Position numbers and translations under genes: made by a program
NCBI RefSeq assembly: GCF_037080055.1
Contig: NZ_JBAOJI010000003.1
Span: 310,001 to 374,000, forward strand
From: Halovenus sp037080055
Lineage (GTDB): Archaea; Halobacteriota; Halobacteria; Halobacteriales; Haloarculaceae
Direction of reading: 5' to 3'
DNA: 64,000 bases
In this document: positions 35,141 through 43,446 of the stretch, piece after piece
How the letters are laid out: every line of letters begins with the position of its first letter
Position numbering within the stretch: the first letter of the stretch is position 1
Notes under the pieces: model-generated
What the model saw: the letters and a program-made list of their open reading frames with translations, nothing else
Databases searched by the model: none
What the model was told of the DNA's origin: nothing

Positions 35141-35467
35141 ATGAGTCTCGACGATCTGACCGAAGATATCGAAGGACAGTACGCCGATCTGGGCGAGGAA
35201 GTCGACATGGAACTGGACCGGGAGACGCGCAACGAACTGGCGATGCTTTCGGTCGCGCTCGAACCCGACGATACCGACGAACTACTCCGGCGGGCAGTAC
35301 ACATGCTCTTTCAGACCGCCGTCGAGACCGGCAACCTCGATTTCCACCTGCGGAGCCAGTACGACGTGACCTACGACGAGTATCTCTCCGGCATGACATT
35401 CGAGGAGATGACCGGCGGACAGTTCCCGCAGCCACAGCAAAACGACGACCGCCGGTACCAGTTCTAA
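35141..35467 (+). CDS. Hypothetical haloarchaeal helical protein
   Basis: The 108-residue acidic protein is mostly helical: MSLDDLTEDIEGQYADLGEEVDMELDRETRNELAML, then DDTDELLRRAVHMLFQTAVETGNLDFHLRSQYDV. The C-terminal tail (GGQFPQPQQNDDRRYQF) is Gln-rich. No domain was recognised. A longer frame to 34517 overlaps the opposite gene and is not coding. Its start is 87 bases from the divergent MBL start and its end is 3 bases from the aminotransferase stop. Confidence 0.68.
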   Translation: MSLDDLTEDIEGQYADLGEEVDMELDRETRNELAMLSVALEPDDTDELLRRAVHMLFQTAVETGNLDFHLRSQYDVTYDEYLSGMTFEEMTGGQFPQPQQNDDRRYQF

Positions 35468-35470
35468 GCC

Positions 35471-36805
35471 TCAGACCGCCCGAACGCTCTCGGCGAACAA
35501 CTCGGCACCGAGTCCGATCTCACGCGCTGTTACGTCCAGCGGCGGGAGCAGCCGCATCGTCCGTTTCCCACAGCCCATGATCAGGAATCCCCGCGAGAAA
35601 GCTTCTTCCTGGACGGCATCGCGGAGATTCTCACTCTCGAATTCGACGGCCAGCATCAGCCCCTTCCCGCGCACGTCGACGACGCCGTCGAGAGTCGCGT
35701 CCCGGAGCAGTTCTTTCATCTGGCGGCCGCGCTCGGCGGCGTTGTCGAGCAGGTCGTACTCCTCGATGGCGTCGATAGTGAACACGCCCTGCGCGGAGGC
35801 TATAATATCGCCAGCCCCCCACGTCGATGAGAGACGGCTCTTCTCCTCGGGAAACACTTCTTCTCGGGAGATGGTCGCGCCGACGCGGGCTGATTTCGCG
35901 CTCGCGATAACATCTGGCTCGATGGCGTAGTGATCTGACCCCCACCACTCGCCGGTCCGGCCGAGTCCGGACTGCACTTCGTCGACGACCAGCGGAATAT
36001 CGTACTTTTCGGTGATCGACGCGATTTCGTTCATAAACGCATCCGAGGGGAACCGGTAGCCGCCTTCGCCTTGGATCGGTTCCATCACGAGGGCGGCGAC
36101 TTCCTCTGGATTGACGTATCCTCCGTCACCGACCATCTTCCGCAGACTCGATGTCTCGTCGAAGAAGAATCCGCAGTCACACGTCTCCGGCGAACAGTTT
36201 CGATCCGAGCAGTACGGCATATCCTGCACGCTCGCGATTTCGGGGAACTCTCGGCGATAGATCTCCTTCGATCGGTTGAGCGAGAGTGTTCCGAGAGTGC
36301 GGCCGTGGAAGGCACCTTCACAGGTGATAGCGTACTTCCCGTGGGTGTGATCGTAACTGATCTTCAGCGCGTTCTCGACGGCCTCGGCCCCGGAGTTCGA
36401 GAGAAAGACCGTATCCATGTCGTACTGGCCGGAAATCGAGGTTAGCCGCTCCATCAGGTCGGCCGGGCCTGGCAAGCCGGCGTCGTCCAGCACCGACGTA
36501 GCCGGGAGATAGAAATCCTGTCCGGCGATTTTCAGCGGATCGACCACGTCGAACTCCGCGAGTGGATCGAGAACTTTCGGGTTGTTGTACCCCAGCGGCA
36601 TCGCCCCCACGTGGCCGGTGAAGTCCATGAGTACGTTGCCGTCCACATCGGTACAGAACGGGCCGATTGCGGGCGCGCTGGGGTCCCAAACGAACTCGTA
36701 GACGTAGGTGCTCGGGGCCGCGCGTTCGTGATGAAAATCGACCACTCGCCGCCCGCGCTCACCCGGCAACTCGGTGACCTGAGGCTCCGCAGTCTCTCGA
36801 TCCAT
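35471..36805 (-). CDS. Class III PLP aminotransferase (4-aminobutyrate/ornithine type)
   Basis: The 444-residue enzyme has class III landmarks: FLSNSGAEAVENALKISYDHT, FHGRTLGTLS, VMEPIQGEGGY, VVDEVQSGLGRTGEWW, and the Schiff-base Lys in VIASAKSARVGATIS. Unusual is the four-Cys stretch YCSDRNCSPETCDCGFF near residue 200, which could bind a metal. Substrates of the class include 4-aminobutyrate, ornithine, lysine and hydrophobic amino acids. Exact activity is open. Confidence 0.92.
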   Translation of the reverse strand: MDRETAEPQVTELPGERGRRVVDFHHERAAPSTYVYEFVWDPSAPAIGPFCTDVDGNVLMDFTGHVGAMPLGYNNPKVLDPLAEFDVVDPLKIAGQDFYLPATSVLDDAGLPGPADLMERLTSISGQYDMDTVFLSNSGAEAVENALKISYDHTHGKYAITCEGAFHGRTLGTLSLNRSKEIYRREFPEIASVQDMPYCSDRNCSPETCDCGFFFDETSSLRKMVGDGGYVNPEEVAALVMEPIQGEGGYRFPSDAFMNEIASITEKYDIPLVVDEVQSGLGRTGEWWGSDHYAIEPDVIASAKSARVGATISREEVFPEEKSRLSSTWGAGDIIASAQGVFTIDAIEEYDLLDNAAERGRQMKELLRDATLDGVVDVRGKGLMLAVEFESENLRDAVQEEAFSRGFLIMGCGKRTMRLLPPLDVTAREIGLGAELFAESVRAV

Positions 36806-36842
36806 GGCGGATTTTGTGCGGGTGACGGCAAGTAAGTTAGCC

Positions 36843-37526
36843 TCAGCCCAGCACGAAGTCTTTGAATGTCTTGAAGTACAACCGTGGCGTGCGCGCTCGG
36901 GAACCAGTCAGGGCGTCGTCGAGAATCGTCGGCGCACCCTCGCTCACGCCGCTGCCGTGGCCGACACGGATTCTGCTCGGGTCGAAGTAGTCCAGACGGG
37001 TCGGCGGGAACAGTCGAAGCATCGGATGAACGCCGAGTTGGCGCTCGTTCGTGTGGAAGTAATCCGTGTTGCCGACGGACTCCGGCACGATGAGTACGCC
37101 CGTCTCCTCGTTGAACAGGGCACCCTCCTGCCAGAATGAGTTGTCGACCAGTTTGTGTAGTGTGAATCCGGATTCGTCGAGGGAATTCCCGAACCGCTCG
37201 ACCGGAGCGCCGATGTCTTCTTCGACGCCGCTCATGAAGGATGGAATCCAGACGGAGACGTCGTGTCGGTTGGCCAGTTTGGCACTATCGCGTTTGTGTC
37301 TGTCGAGCAGAATGACGACTCCGGCAACGTCGCCGAACTCTTCGACGAGATCGTCGAGACCGGGCACGTCGATCGGATCGATCAGCCAGACACCGCCGTC
37401 GTCGCCCTTGATCGCGTGGCAGGCCCGCTGCATCGCCTCGTCGGGGTGCGGAATCCAGCCCACACCGTCTTCAGATCGATCGATCTCGCGCCACTCCGTT
37501 GGCTCTCCTGAACCTTTGATTGACAT
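36843..37526 (-). CDS. MBL-fold-like protein with degenerate metal site
   Basis: The 227-residue protein resembles a shortened metallo-beta-lactamase fold: GGVWLIDPIDVPGLDDLV and GVVILLDRHKRDSAKLA where the usual HxHxDH is replaced by DRHKRDSA, and later LVDNSFWQEGALFNEETGVLIVPES, YFHTNERQLGVHP. The metal ligands are mostly missing, so hydrolase activity is doubtful. It could be a binding or regulatory relative. It follows the aminotransferase gene in the same direction. Confidence 0.7.
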   Translation of the reverse strand: MSIKGSGEPTEWREIDRSEDGVGWIPHPDEAMQRACHAIKGDDGGVWLIDPIDVPGLDDLVEEFGDVAGVVILLDRHKRDSAKLANRHDVSVWIPSFMSGVEEDIGAPVERFGNSLDESGFTLHKLVDNSFWQEGALFNEETGVLIVPESVGNTDYFHTNERQLGVHPMLRLFPPTRLDYFDPSRIRVGHGSGVSEGAPTILDDALTGSRARTPRLYFKTFKDFVLG

Positions 37527-37592
37527 ATGTCTAGTTACTGAACCGCTCAGTACAAAAGACCGTCTATCGACACTGCGGTTCGATCTCTCAAT

Positions 37593-37997
37593 TTATACGT
37601 CGATGCTCGTCGAGTCGTCGACGCGGTCGAAGACGACTTCGAGGACGCCGTTGTTGTATGTCGCGCTGGCGGAGTGTTCGTCGACACGGCTCGGAAGCGA
37701 GACGCGTTCATCGTAGCGTCGCTCGCCGCCACCGGCTTCGAGGTGGAGGGTCTTACCGTCACACTGCAGATCGATTGCGTCTTTCTCGACGCCCGGAATG
37801 TCCGCGACGACGCGGATTTCGTCGTCGTGTTCGTGGATGTCGAAGTGGATGTCGTGACCGCCCTGGTCGCGGTCGCGCCCGCGCTCGGAGTTGTGCTCGA
37901 AGTGGACGTTCGCGTTCGGCCCCATCATCTCGTTCATCATCCGTTCGATCTCGTCGAAGAACTCGTCGAAGGGGTCGTCTCGATCGTCGTCTCTCAT
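37593..37997 (-). CDS. Hsp20/alpha-crystallin family small heat shock protein
   Basis: The 134-residue protein has an N-terminal region rich in Asp/Met (FDEFFDEIERMMNEMMGPN) and an alpha-crystallin domain from about residue 40 (FDIHEHDDEIRVVADIPGVEKDAIDLQCDGKTLHLEAG). A final SIDV carries an IxV motif, the usual partner-binding tail. The protein would hold unfolding proteins. The ATG at 37997 or 38006 may be used; 37997 is listed. Confidence 0.92.
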   Translation of the reverse strand: MRDDDRDDPFDEFFDEIERMMNEMMGPNANVHFEHNSERGRDRDQGGHDIHFDIHEHDDEIRVVADIPGVEKDAIDLQCDGKTLHLEAGGGERRYDERVSLPSRVDEHSASATYNNGVLEVVFDRVDDSTSIDV

Positions 37998-38102
37998 GAA
38001 TACCATGTAGGTCCAGACTACTGAAAAGGCTTCGGCAGAATGCGCGTTCTGAGAACGGGACAACACCGACGGCTTTTGTACCGGTGTATCCAAGGTGTCT
38101 CT

Positions 38103-38750
38103 ATGAGCGAACCTACAGAACGGATTGCAGTCGCCTGTCCGGCGTGCTCGCCGGAGCGGGAGACTGTCCACGAAATCCTCTCCCCCGGCGGTCAGGCGAC
38201 GATCCGCTGTACCGAATGTGATCACGTTCACAAAAAACAACTCCCGGAAGAACAGACCCAGACGAAAGATGTCGTCGTCTCCCAAGACGGCGAGTCGTTT
38301 TCGGCCTCGACCGAGGCACCGGTCGACGAGACGATCGCAACTGGTGAGGAGTTCCTGCTCGAAACCGACGAGGCGATTCTGACGGTCCGAATCACCAGCC
38401 TCGAAATCGACAAGGGACGCACCGAAGAGGCCGCCGTCGAGGATGTCAATACGATCTGGACGCGCGCGGTCGGCAACGTCAAGGTCAACGTGACGGCACA
38501 CCCGAAATCCGGTGAACACGACGAGACCCGAAGTTTCTCGTTGCAGGTGCCCGGTGATTACGAGTTCGTCGTTGACGAGACCGAAGAACTCGGAGGTGAG
38601 GAGTTCACCATCGAGGGGATTTATCTCCGCGACGACGCGACCGGCTACGACCACGAGAAACTGGATTTCGGCGGCGACGCAGCACTGGCGAAAGATATCA
38701 AACGACTGTACGTCAGAGACGAGTCGACTACGGCGTGGTCGGCGTGGTAG
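38103..38750 (+). CDS. HVO_0476-like zinc-finger protein
   Basis: The 215-residue protein begins with a zinc-ribbon (CPACSPERETVHEIL and CTECDHVHKKQL, two CPxC-type pairs) and continues with a beta-rich domain (ETIATGEEFLLETDEAILTVRITSLEIDKG...). It matches the haloarchaeal HVO_0476-type zinc-finger family by architecture. The isoaspartate methyltransferase begins 1 base after its stop, suggesting co-transcription. Function unknown; DNA or RNA contact is possible. Confidence 0.82.
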   Translation: MSEPTERIAVACPACSPERETVHEILSPGGQATIRCTECDHVHKKQLPEEQTQTKDVVVSQDGESFSASTEAPVDETIATGEEFLLETDEAILTVRITSLEIDKGRTEEAAVEDVNTIWTRAVGNVKVNVTAHPKSGEHDETRSFSLQVPGDYEFVVDETEELGGEEFTIEGIYLRDDATGYDHEKLDFGGDAALAKDIKRLYVRDESTTAWSAW

Positions 38751-38751
38751 C

Positions 38752-39375
38752 ATGGCGTACGAGCAGGCCCGCGGCCAACTGATTGCGGATCTCGTCGAGC
38801 GGGAATCGCTGAGCGAGCGGACGGCTGAAGCGATGCGCGCAGTCCCACGTCACGAGTTCGTTCCTCCCTCGCGACGTGAGTCGGCCTACGAGGACCGGCC
38901 CCTGCCGATCGGCAACGGACAGACCATCAGCGCCCCGCATATGGTTGCGATCATGGTCGATCTGCTCGATCCCGACCCAGGTGACCGCATTCTCGAAATC
39001 GGGACTGGCTGTGGCTACCACGCGGCGGTGACCGCCGAACTGGTCGGGCCAGAAAACGTTTTTAGCGTCGAATACCACGAGGATCTCGCGGCACAGGCCC
39101 GGGAGACCCTCGACGATCTAGGGTACGGAGCAATCAGTGTCCGATCAGGTGATGGCAAGCAGGGCTGGCCCGAACACGCACCGTACGATGGCGCGTATCT
39201 CACCTGTGCTGGCTCGTCGTTCCCGTCGCCGATCGTCGAACAGGTCCGTTCCGGTGGTATCGTCCTGGGACCAATTGCCGACGGTCGCCAGCGGTTGATC
39301 CGCGGCGTCGTCGATGAAGACGAACTCGACGAGCGCGAACCGCACGGGTACGTCAGGTTCGTGCCGCTTCAATAG
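38752..39375 (+). CDS. pcm: Protein-L-isoaspartate O-methyltransferase
   Basis: The 207-residue protein has the PIMT pattern: VPRHEFVPPSRRESAYEDRPLPIGNGQTISAPHMVAIM, where GQTISAP is the substrate-binding signature, and the SAM motif ILEIGTGCGYHAAVTAEL. Later, PYDGAYLTCAG and GGIVLGPIADG close the fold. It methylates isoaspartyl residues so damaged proteins can be repaired. It is second in a run with the zinc-finger gene. Confidence 0.95.
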   Translation: MAYEQARGQLIADLVERESLSERTAEAMRAVPRHEFVPPSRRESAYEDRPLPIGNGQTISAPHMVAIMVDLLDPDPGDRILEIGTGCGYHAAVTAELVGPENVFSVEYHEDLAAQARETLDDLGYGAISVRSGDGKQGWPEHAPYDGAYLTCAGSSFPSPIVEQVRSGGIVLGPIADGRQRLIRGVVDEDELDEREPHGYVRFVPLQ

Positions 39376-39416
39376 CCGAGCGGTCCATTCATTACTGCTC
39401 GGGACAACAGCTATCC

Positions 39417-40148
39417 ATGGACCCTGCGGTACTGCGAGACGATATGGTCGACAGTCTGGTCCACCCCAGCAAGGGATGTGTCCAGAGTGACGATATCGCC
39501 GGCGCGATGCGAAGCGTCCCCCGGGATGCCTTCGTCGAGGACGAACGCGCAGCGTACGCCGACCGGGCCTTCGAGCGGTTCGGGACCCGCGTGCTGGCCC
39601 CGAGCACGGCTGCCCGCCTGCTCGAAGCTCTCGCTCCCGACTCCGACGATTCGGTGCTCGTCGTCGGTGTCGGCGTCGGCTACACGACGGCTGTGATCGC
39701 CGAAATCGTGGGCAGCCGGCAGGTACAGGCCGTCGACATCAACCGCCAACTCGTCTACGAGGCGCGGGACAATCTTTCCGGGGCCGGCTACGCTGAGGTA
39801 CTCGTCGACTGTCGTGACGGAGCCGACGGCCTCCCGGAGTATGCTCCCTACGACCGAATCCTCCTCGAAGCTGCGGCCGTTCGGCCGCCCGAGGCACTGC
39901 TGAACCAGCTAAGCGAGGACGGCCGACTCGTCATGCCGCTCGGCACGGCGACACAGTCGATATCGGTGGTCGACAGCGACGGCGACGTGCAACGGCTGGG
40001 GAGTTGTGCGTTCAATCCGATGCTCGTCGAAGGCGAGCAAGCGAACACTGTCGAGCGCAATCGGACCCACCGAGAGGACCGGGAGTTTGCCGAACGTGAC
40101 GCTCGCCGTCGCAAGGGCTGGGAACTCGATTGGATCGACTGGGACTAA
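39417..40148 (+). CDS. PIMT-like methyltransferase paralogue
   Basis: The 243-residue protein resembles PIMT (ARAMRSVPRDAFVEDERAAYADRAF in place and SAM motif VLVVGVGVGYTTAVIAEI), but the substrate signature GQTISAP is lost; the corresponding region reads RVLAPSTAARLLEAL. The C-terminus adds a charged extension (RNRTHREDREFAERDARRRKGWELDW). It is probably a methyltransferase with another target. It starts 41 bases after pcm. Confidence 0.85.
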   Translation: MDPAVLRDDMVDSLVHPSKGCVQSDDIAGAMRSVPRDAFVEDERAAYADRAFERFGTRVLAPSTAARLLEALAPDSDDSVLVVGVGVGYTTAVIAEIVGSRQVQAVDINRQLVYEARDNLSGAGYAEVLVDCRDGADGLPEYAPYDRILLEAAAVRPPEALLNQLSEDGRLVMPLGTATQSISVVDSDGDVQRLGSCAFNPMLVEGEQANTVERNRTHREDREFAERDARRRKGWELDWIDWD

Positions 40149-40588
40149 CTGGCGATCACCAAGATTCCGGTATTTTCCTGTTTGTCCACGTATTCCCCGT
40201 GTGGGGGCTTGATATCGAGTTCGATTCGGCCTTCGTCCTGATTCGGACGGAGCCGTGGCTCGACTGTTAGCTGTGCCACCCCGTCTTCGTTGGTCTCAGC
40301 GCGGGCGAGTGCGTCCAACTGTGCGGTGTCACCGCGGGCGATGACCGTCGCCGCTTCGATCGGTTCGCCGTCGGTATCGACGACGGTGACGTTGACTGTC
40401 TGATTCCCTTCCTCGACAATGTCTGGCTGTGGATTCGTGTCCAGTTCGGTCTCGTTCAGTGAACTGAAGCCGCCGACGACACTCAACATGACGCCGAGAC
40501 ACGCGACCCCGACGACGAGTGCGATCACCAGACGGATCGGCAAGCCTTCGATTGCTCGTTCGTCCTGCCAGAGAGTGCGATCTGACAT
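40145..40588 (-). CDS. Pilin-like secreted/membrane protein (DUF7382-type)
   Basis: The 147-residue protein has a charged N-terminus followed by one hydrophobic helix (GLPIRLVIALVVGVACLGVMLSVVGG), like a type IV pilin-type signal, then an extracellular beta domain (TVNVTVVDTDGEPIEAATVIARGDTAQLD) with a carboxypeptidase-regulatory-like look. It ends EYVDKQENTGILVIAS. It overlaps the methyltransferase stop by 4 bases, convergent. A pilus or adhesion role is likely but unproven. Confidence 0.7.
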   Translation of the reverse strand: MSDRTLWQDERAIEGLPIRLVIALVVGVACLGVMLSVVGGFSSLNETELDTNPQPDIVEEGNQTVNVTVVDTDGEPIEAATVIARGDTAQLDALARAETNEDGVAQLTVEPRLRPNQDEGRIELDIKPPHGEYVDKQENTGILVIAS

Positions 40589-40648
40589 ACGCGCTCTGGC
40601 CCGGGGTTGGTATATAAATCCTCGTCCGATGGTGCAGAAAAGAGTCGA

Positions 40649-41278
40649 TCAGTTCCCTTCGACCAGTCGGCGCAACTGCTCGGGCGGGACCGCACCACGG
40701 GCGGCGTGGGCTCCGTACACGAAGGTCGGAACGCCTGTAATCCGCTCTTTCTGTGCGGACTCGAACGCCGCTTCGAGTTCTTCGGCAGTCGAGTCGTCTG
40801 ACAGAGCCGCAGCGACGATATCGGTCGGGATGCCGGCATCGTCGGCCAGATCTTCGAGCACCTCCTGATCGCCGATATCGCGGCCGTCTTCCCAGAGTGC
40901 GTCGAAGACACTCCGGTGGAACTGGCTGAACTGCTCGGGATGTTCTTCCCGGATGCGGTAGGCGACGCGCTGGGCGTCGTAGGAGTCGACATCTTTCATC
41001 AGTGGTTCGGCCATCTCCACGCCGTACTCCTCGGCGAGACGTTCCACGTTCTGTTTGGCTTGCTCGTAGTATTCGTCGTCTTTCCCGTTGTCCACGGAGT
41101 GATCGATCGTTCCGTCGGGGCGGCGCTGTTGGCTTCGGAGGTCGAAGGGATGCCAGTCTGTCGGGACTGGGTTATCGCGCTGGTCCTGATACTGATCGAG
41201 TGACTCGTAGCCGAGATAACAGAACGGGCAGACGTAATCGGCGTATACGAGGACTGAATCGGTAGCCTGTTGGCTCAT
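40649..41278 (-). CDS. DsbA/FrnE-like thioredoxin-fold oxidoreductase
   Basis: The 209-residue protein has an N-terminal redox motif CPFC in VYADYVCPFCYLGYESLDQY, then a helical insertion and the later thioredoxin-fold segments with the cis-proline (TGVPTFVYGAHAARGAVPPEQLR). This is the FrnE/2-hydroxychromene-2-carboxylate isomerase-like DsbA branch, active in cytoplasmic or envelope thiol exchange. No signal peptide is visible, so it is likely cytoplasmic. Confidence 0.9.
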   Translation of the reverse strand: MSQQATDSVLVYADYVCPFCYLGYESLDQYQDQRDNPVPTDWHPFDLRSQQRRPDGTIDHSVDNGKDDEYYEQAKQNVERLAEEYGVEMAEPLMKDVDSYDAQRVAYRIREEHPEQFSQFHRSVFDALWEDGRDIGDQEVLEDLADDAGIPTDIVAAALSDDSTAEELEAAFESAQKERITGVPTFVYGAHAARGAVPPEQLRRLVEGN

Positions 41279-41332
41279 GGCCTAATTAGACGGTGGATAC
41301 AAAAAATCCCGTCGCTGTGTAACCTCGGCCGG

Positions 41333-42403
41333 TCACTCGGCGGCCTGCAGTTCGATTACGAAGACAGCGCCGTCGGATTCCTCGCGGTCCTCGATCCAGA
41401 TCTCACCGCCGTATCCGGTTACGATCTCACGGACCAGATATAGCCCGATTCCGGTTCCTCCGCTTTCGAGTCCTTTCTCTTCTTTTCCGAACACCGTCTC
41501 CTTCTGGGAGTCTGGCACACCGGGGCCGTTGTCGGCTACTCGGATCGTTACAGTTTCGCCGTCGACGTCCGCGGAGACGCTGACTTTGGCTGTCTCCTTG
41601 TCGTTGTGCTGGACCGCGTTTTTCAGCAGATTCCTGAAGACGGTCTCCAGCATATCGTCTCCGTGTACCGAGATCCCTTCGAGCGAATCTGAGACGGTGA
41701 ACTCTGCGTCAGGCTGTGACGACTGAAGTTCGGAGACTTCGCGGTCGACGACGGTTTTCAGTGGAATCGGTTCCAGGTCACTCTCGGACTGGAGGATGAC
41801 ATCAGTGAGATCACGCGCGGTGACGGTCAGTTCGGCGGCCTGCTCGTTGCTCTCCTTGAGCCGTTTCAGATGTTCTTTCCCCTCTTCGTCGAGATGGTCT
41901 TCGAGCAGTTCGGCGTACGTCGAGACAACTTGCAGGTCATTGCGGATATCGTGGCGGACGACCTGATTGAGCAGTTCGAGGTCGTCGCGCTGGGATTTGA
42001 GTTTCTGCTCGGTCTCCTTGCGTTCGGTGATGTTCCGACTGGTGGTGATGAACCCGTCGATAGGACTGTCTGGATCCGGCATCGTTCCGGTCGTGGCCAG
42101 CCAGATCCAGTCTCCCTCTTTCGGTTTGAACCGAAATTCGACTTCCTCGTTGAATTCTTCCTCGTTCGAGAGCGTCTCGAACGCGTCGACGACTCGACCC
42201 CGATCATCGGGATGAATATAATCGAGGATATTTTCCCCGAGCAACGCAGTTCGTGACCACCCCTTCACAGGTTTCGAGTTCGGTGACTGGTACAGTACGG
42301 TACCGTCGTCGTCGATGATCGAAACCACATCAGAGGTCTCTTCGATAAGCGTCCGGTATTGTTCCGCACTGAGTTCTTCCAGCCCGTTTCTCCCCTCGCT
42401 CAT
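41333..42403 (-). CDS. PAS-domain sensor histidine kinase
   Basis: The 356-residue protein has a PAS domain at residues 12-130 (LIEETSDVVSIIDDDGTVLYQSPN; PDDRGRVVDAFETL; GFITTSRNITERK), an H-box with the phosphoacceptor His in VVRHDIRNDLQVV, and the kinase motifs N-box NLLKNAVQHND and G-boxes VADNGPGVPDS and GGTGIGLYLV. No membrane segments are seen, so it is soluble. Its partner regulator is not adjacent. The ligand sensed is unknown. Confidence 0.95.
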   Translation of the reverse strand: MSEGRNGLEELSAEQYRTLIEETSDVVSIIDDDGTVLYQSPNSKPVKGWSRTALLGENILDYIHPDDRGRVVDAFETLSNEEEFNEEVEFRFKPKEGDWIWLATTGTMPDPDSPIDGFITTSRNITERKETEQKLKSQRDDLELLNQVVRHDIRNDLQVVSTYAELLEDHLDEEGKEHLKRLKESNEQAAELTVTARDLTDVILQSESDLEPIPLKTVVDREVSELQSSQPDAEFTVSDSLEGISVHGDDMLETVFRNLLKNAVQHNDKETAKVSVSADVDGETVTIRVADNGPGVPDSQKETVFGKEEKGLESGGTGIGLYLVREIVTGYGGEIWIEDREESDGAVFVIELQAAE

Positions 42404-42556
42404 GCTACGTATCTGGCAATATGTGCTGGGTAGTTAAGTATCCTGACGGTAGATTGCGCTGTATCGAAATTGCTGTCAGGGAAATCCAGTCAGTAAAAAT
42501 TCAGGTTTTGGTTGGGCCTCTCTGTGGTCGGAACCACCCTCATCGGAGGGCGCCAC

Positions 42557-42676
42557 ATGGATACCGTCTCGGTCGAGCGAACGTTCGATGCCCCGCCGTC
42601 GCACGAGGACTCGGCTTCTACGAGCAGGGCATCGTCCAGACCCTGTTCTGGGCGCGACTGCCCGGAGACACGCTGA
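42557..42676 (+). pseudogene. Truncated start of an SRPBCC gene
   Basis: ATG at 42557 begins MDTVSVERTFDAPPS, which matches the opening of haloarchaeal SRPBCC proteins, but after 15 residues (near 42601) the resemblance stops and the frame ends at TGA 42674-42676. The following bases match another gene in a shifted frame. This is the 5' stub of a gene cut by deletion. About 150 bases upstream of it, to the kinase start, hold no gene. Confidence 0.45.
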
Positions 42677-42801
42677 TTATCCTCGGGACGGTGATCTACG
42701 CTGCCGATATCGTACGTAAACGGTCTGTCCTCCGAGCGACCGAGTCCGATCCCAGTGCCGAGGATATCGCCGTCGCTGAGGGTGTACTTGACGACGACTG
42801 A
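42601..42801 (+). pseudogene. C-terminal remnant of nitric-oxide reductase large subunit (NorZ/cbb3-like)
   Basis: From 42601 the frame reads ARGLGFYEQGIVQTLFWARL then PGDTLIILGTVIYAADIVRK, followed by a charged tail to TGA at 42799-42801. This is like the last membrane helix and tail of quinol-type nitric-oxide reductase. The other eleven or so helices are absent. An open frame runs back to 42421, but that part has no such resemblance and reads through the SRPBCC start in another frame. It is a decayed relic. Confidence 0.6.
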
Positions 42802-42918
42802 GCGATGCGTCCGCTCAGTCAGCAAAATTCTCCCGGATAATCAAAACCGAAAGCGGTGCTACAGGCGTTCAACCGGCCAATTCCGGTAGCTTATCACCGT
42901 GGGCAACATCAATAAATT

Positions 42919-43167
42919 ATGACGAATTCCTTCCTGGAACGGTTCCAGCCGTTCGGGATCCGGTCGCTGATAACTCACGCGATTATGGCGGTCACGTTGA
43001 TGGGGGCAATCCTGTCTGCGTTCGTTCTCGAAGGGGAGGTTGGCAGGATCTCTTTCGTCGCCTTTGTGAATTTCACCGCCGGGATGTGGATCTGCCAGTC
43101 GATTCACGCCCTCGGTAATCCTCAGTACGAGGGTGTCCTCAGCGTGGTGAGGGGTAATAGTGACTGA
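42919..43167 (+). CDS. Small two-to-three-helix membrane protein
   Basis: An 82-residue protein with a short charged start (MTNSFLERFQPFGIRS), hydrophobic segments at about residues 17-37 and 43-66, and a polar tail (GNPQYEGVLSVVRGNSD). It overlaps the next small membrane gene by 8 bases, so the two are probably co-translated. Both follow the nitric-oxide reductase relic, which may mark the remains of a respiratory locus. No function is assigned. Confidence 0.68.
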   Translation: MTNSFLERFQPFGIRSLITHAIMAVTLMGAILSAFVLEGEVGRISFVAFVNFTAGMWICQSIHALGNPQYEGVLSVVRGNSD

Positions 43168-43363
43168 CGCGATCGATGTTGGGCGACTGGCTCGACTACT
43201 GGCGTTGATCGCCTTCGTGACTGCGCTGTTTGTCCTCACCGCTGCGGAGACACTCGACGGTCGGATCCTCCAGATCGGCGTGTTCGCGATCGGAACCATC
43301 TCGGCGATCACCGGACTGATCGGCGTGTTGATCGCGGCCGGTGCCGCCTACGACGCCCCCTGA
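43160..43363 (+). CDS. Small two-helix membrane protein
   Basis: A 67-residue protein with segments RLLALIAFVTALFVLTAAE and ILQIGVFAIGTISAITGLIG, ending IAAGAAYDAP. It begins inside the end of the previous gene (8-base overlap). It may form a small membrane complex with its partner. The start codon appears to be GTG at 43160. No family was recognised. Confidence 0.62.
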   Translation: MTDAIDVGRLARLLALIAFVTALFVLTAAETLDGRILQIGVFAIGTISAITGLIGVLIAAGAAYDAP

Positions 43364-43446
43364 AAATCGCCCTTCGGAACGGGGGTTGACTTTCAGTGTA
43401 TATATTAACCTATAGTTTGATGTGACGCCAGTTAGATAGTTGCTCT

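Noticed and set aside
42421..42600. Start of a 126-codon gene that would include the nitric-oxide-reductase-like tail
   Set aside because: The first 60 codons have no haloarchaeal codon character and run through the SRPBCC start in a different frame; only the part from 42601 has homology-like text.
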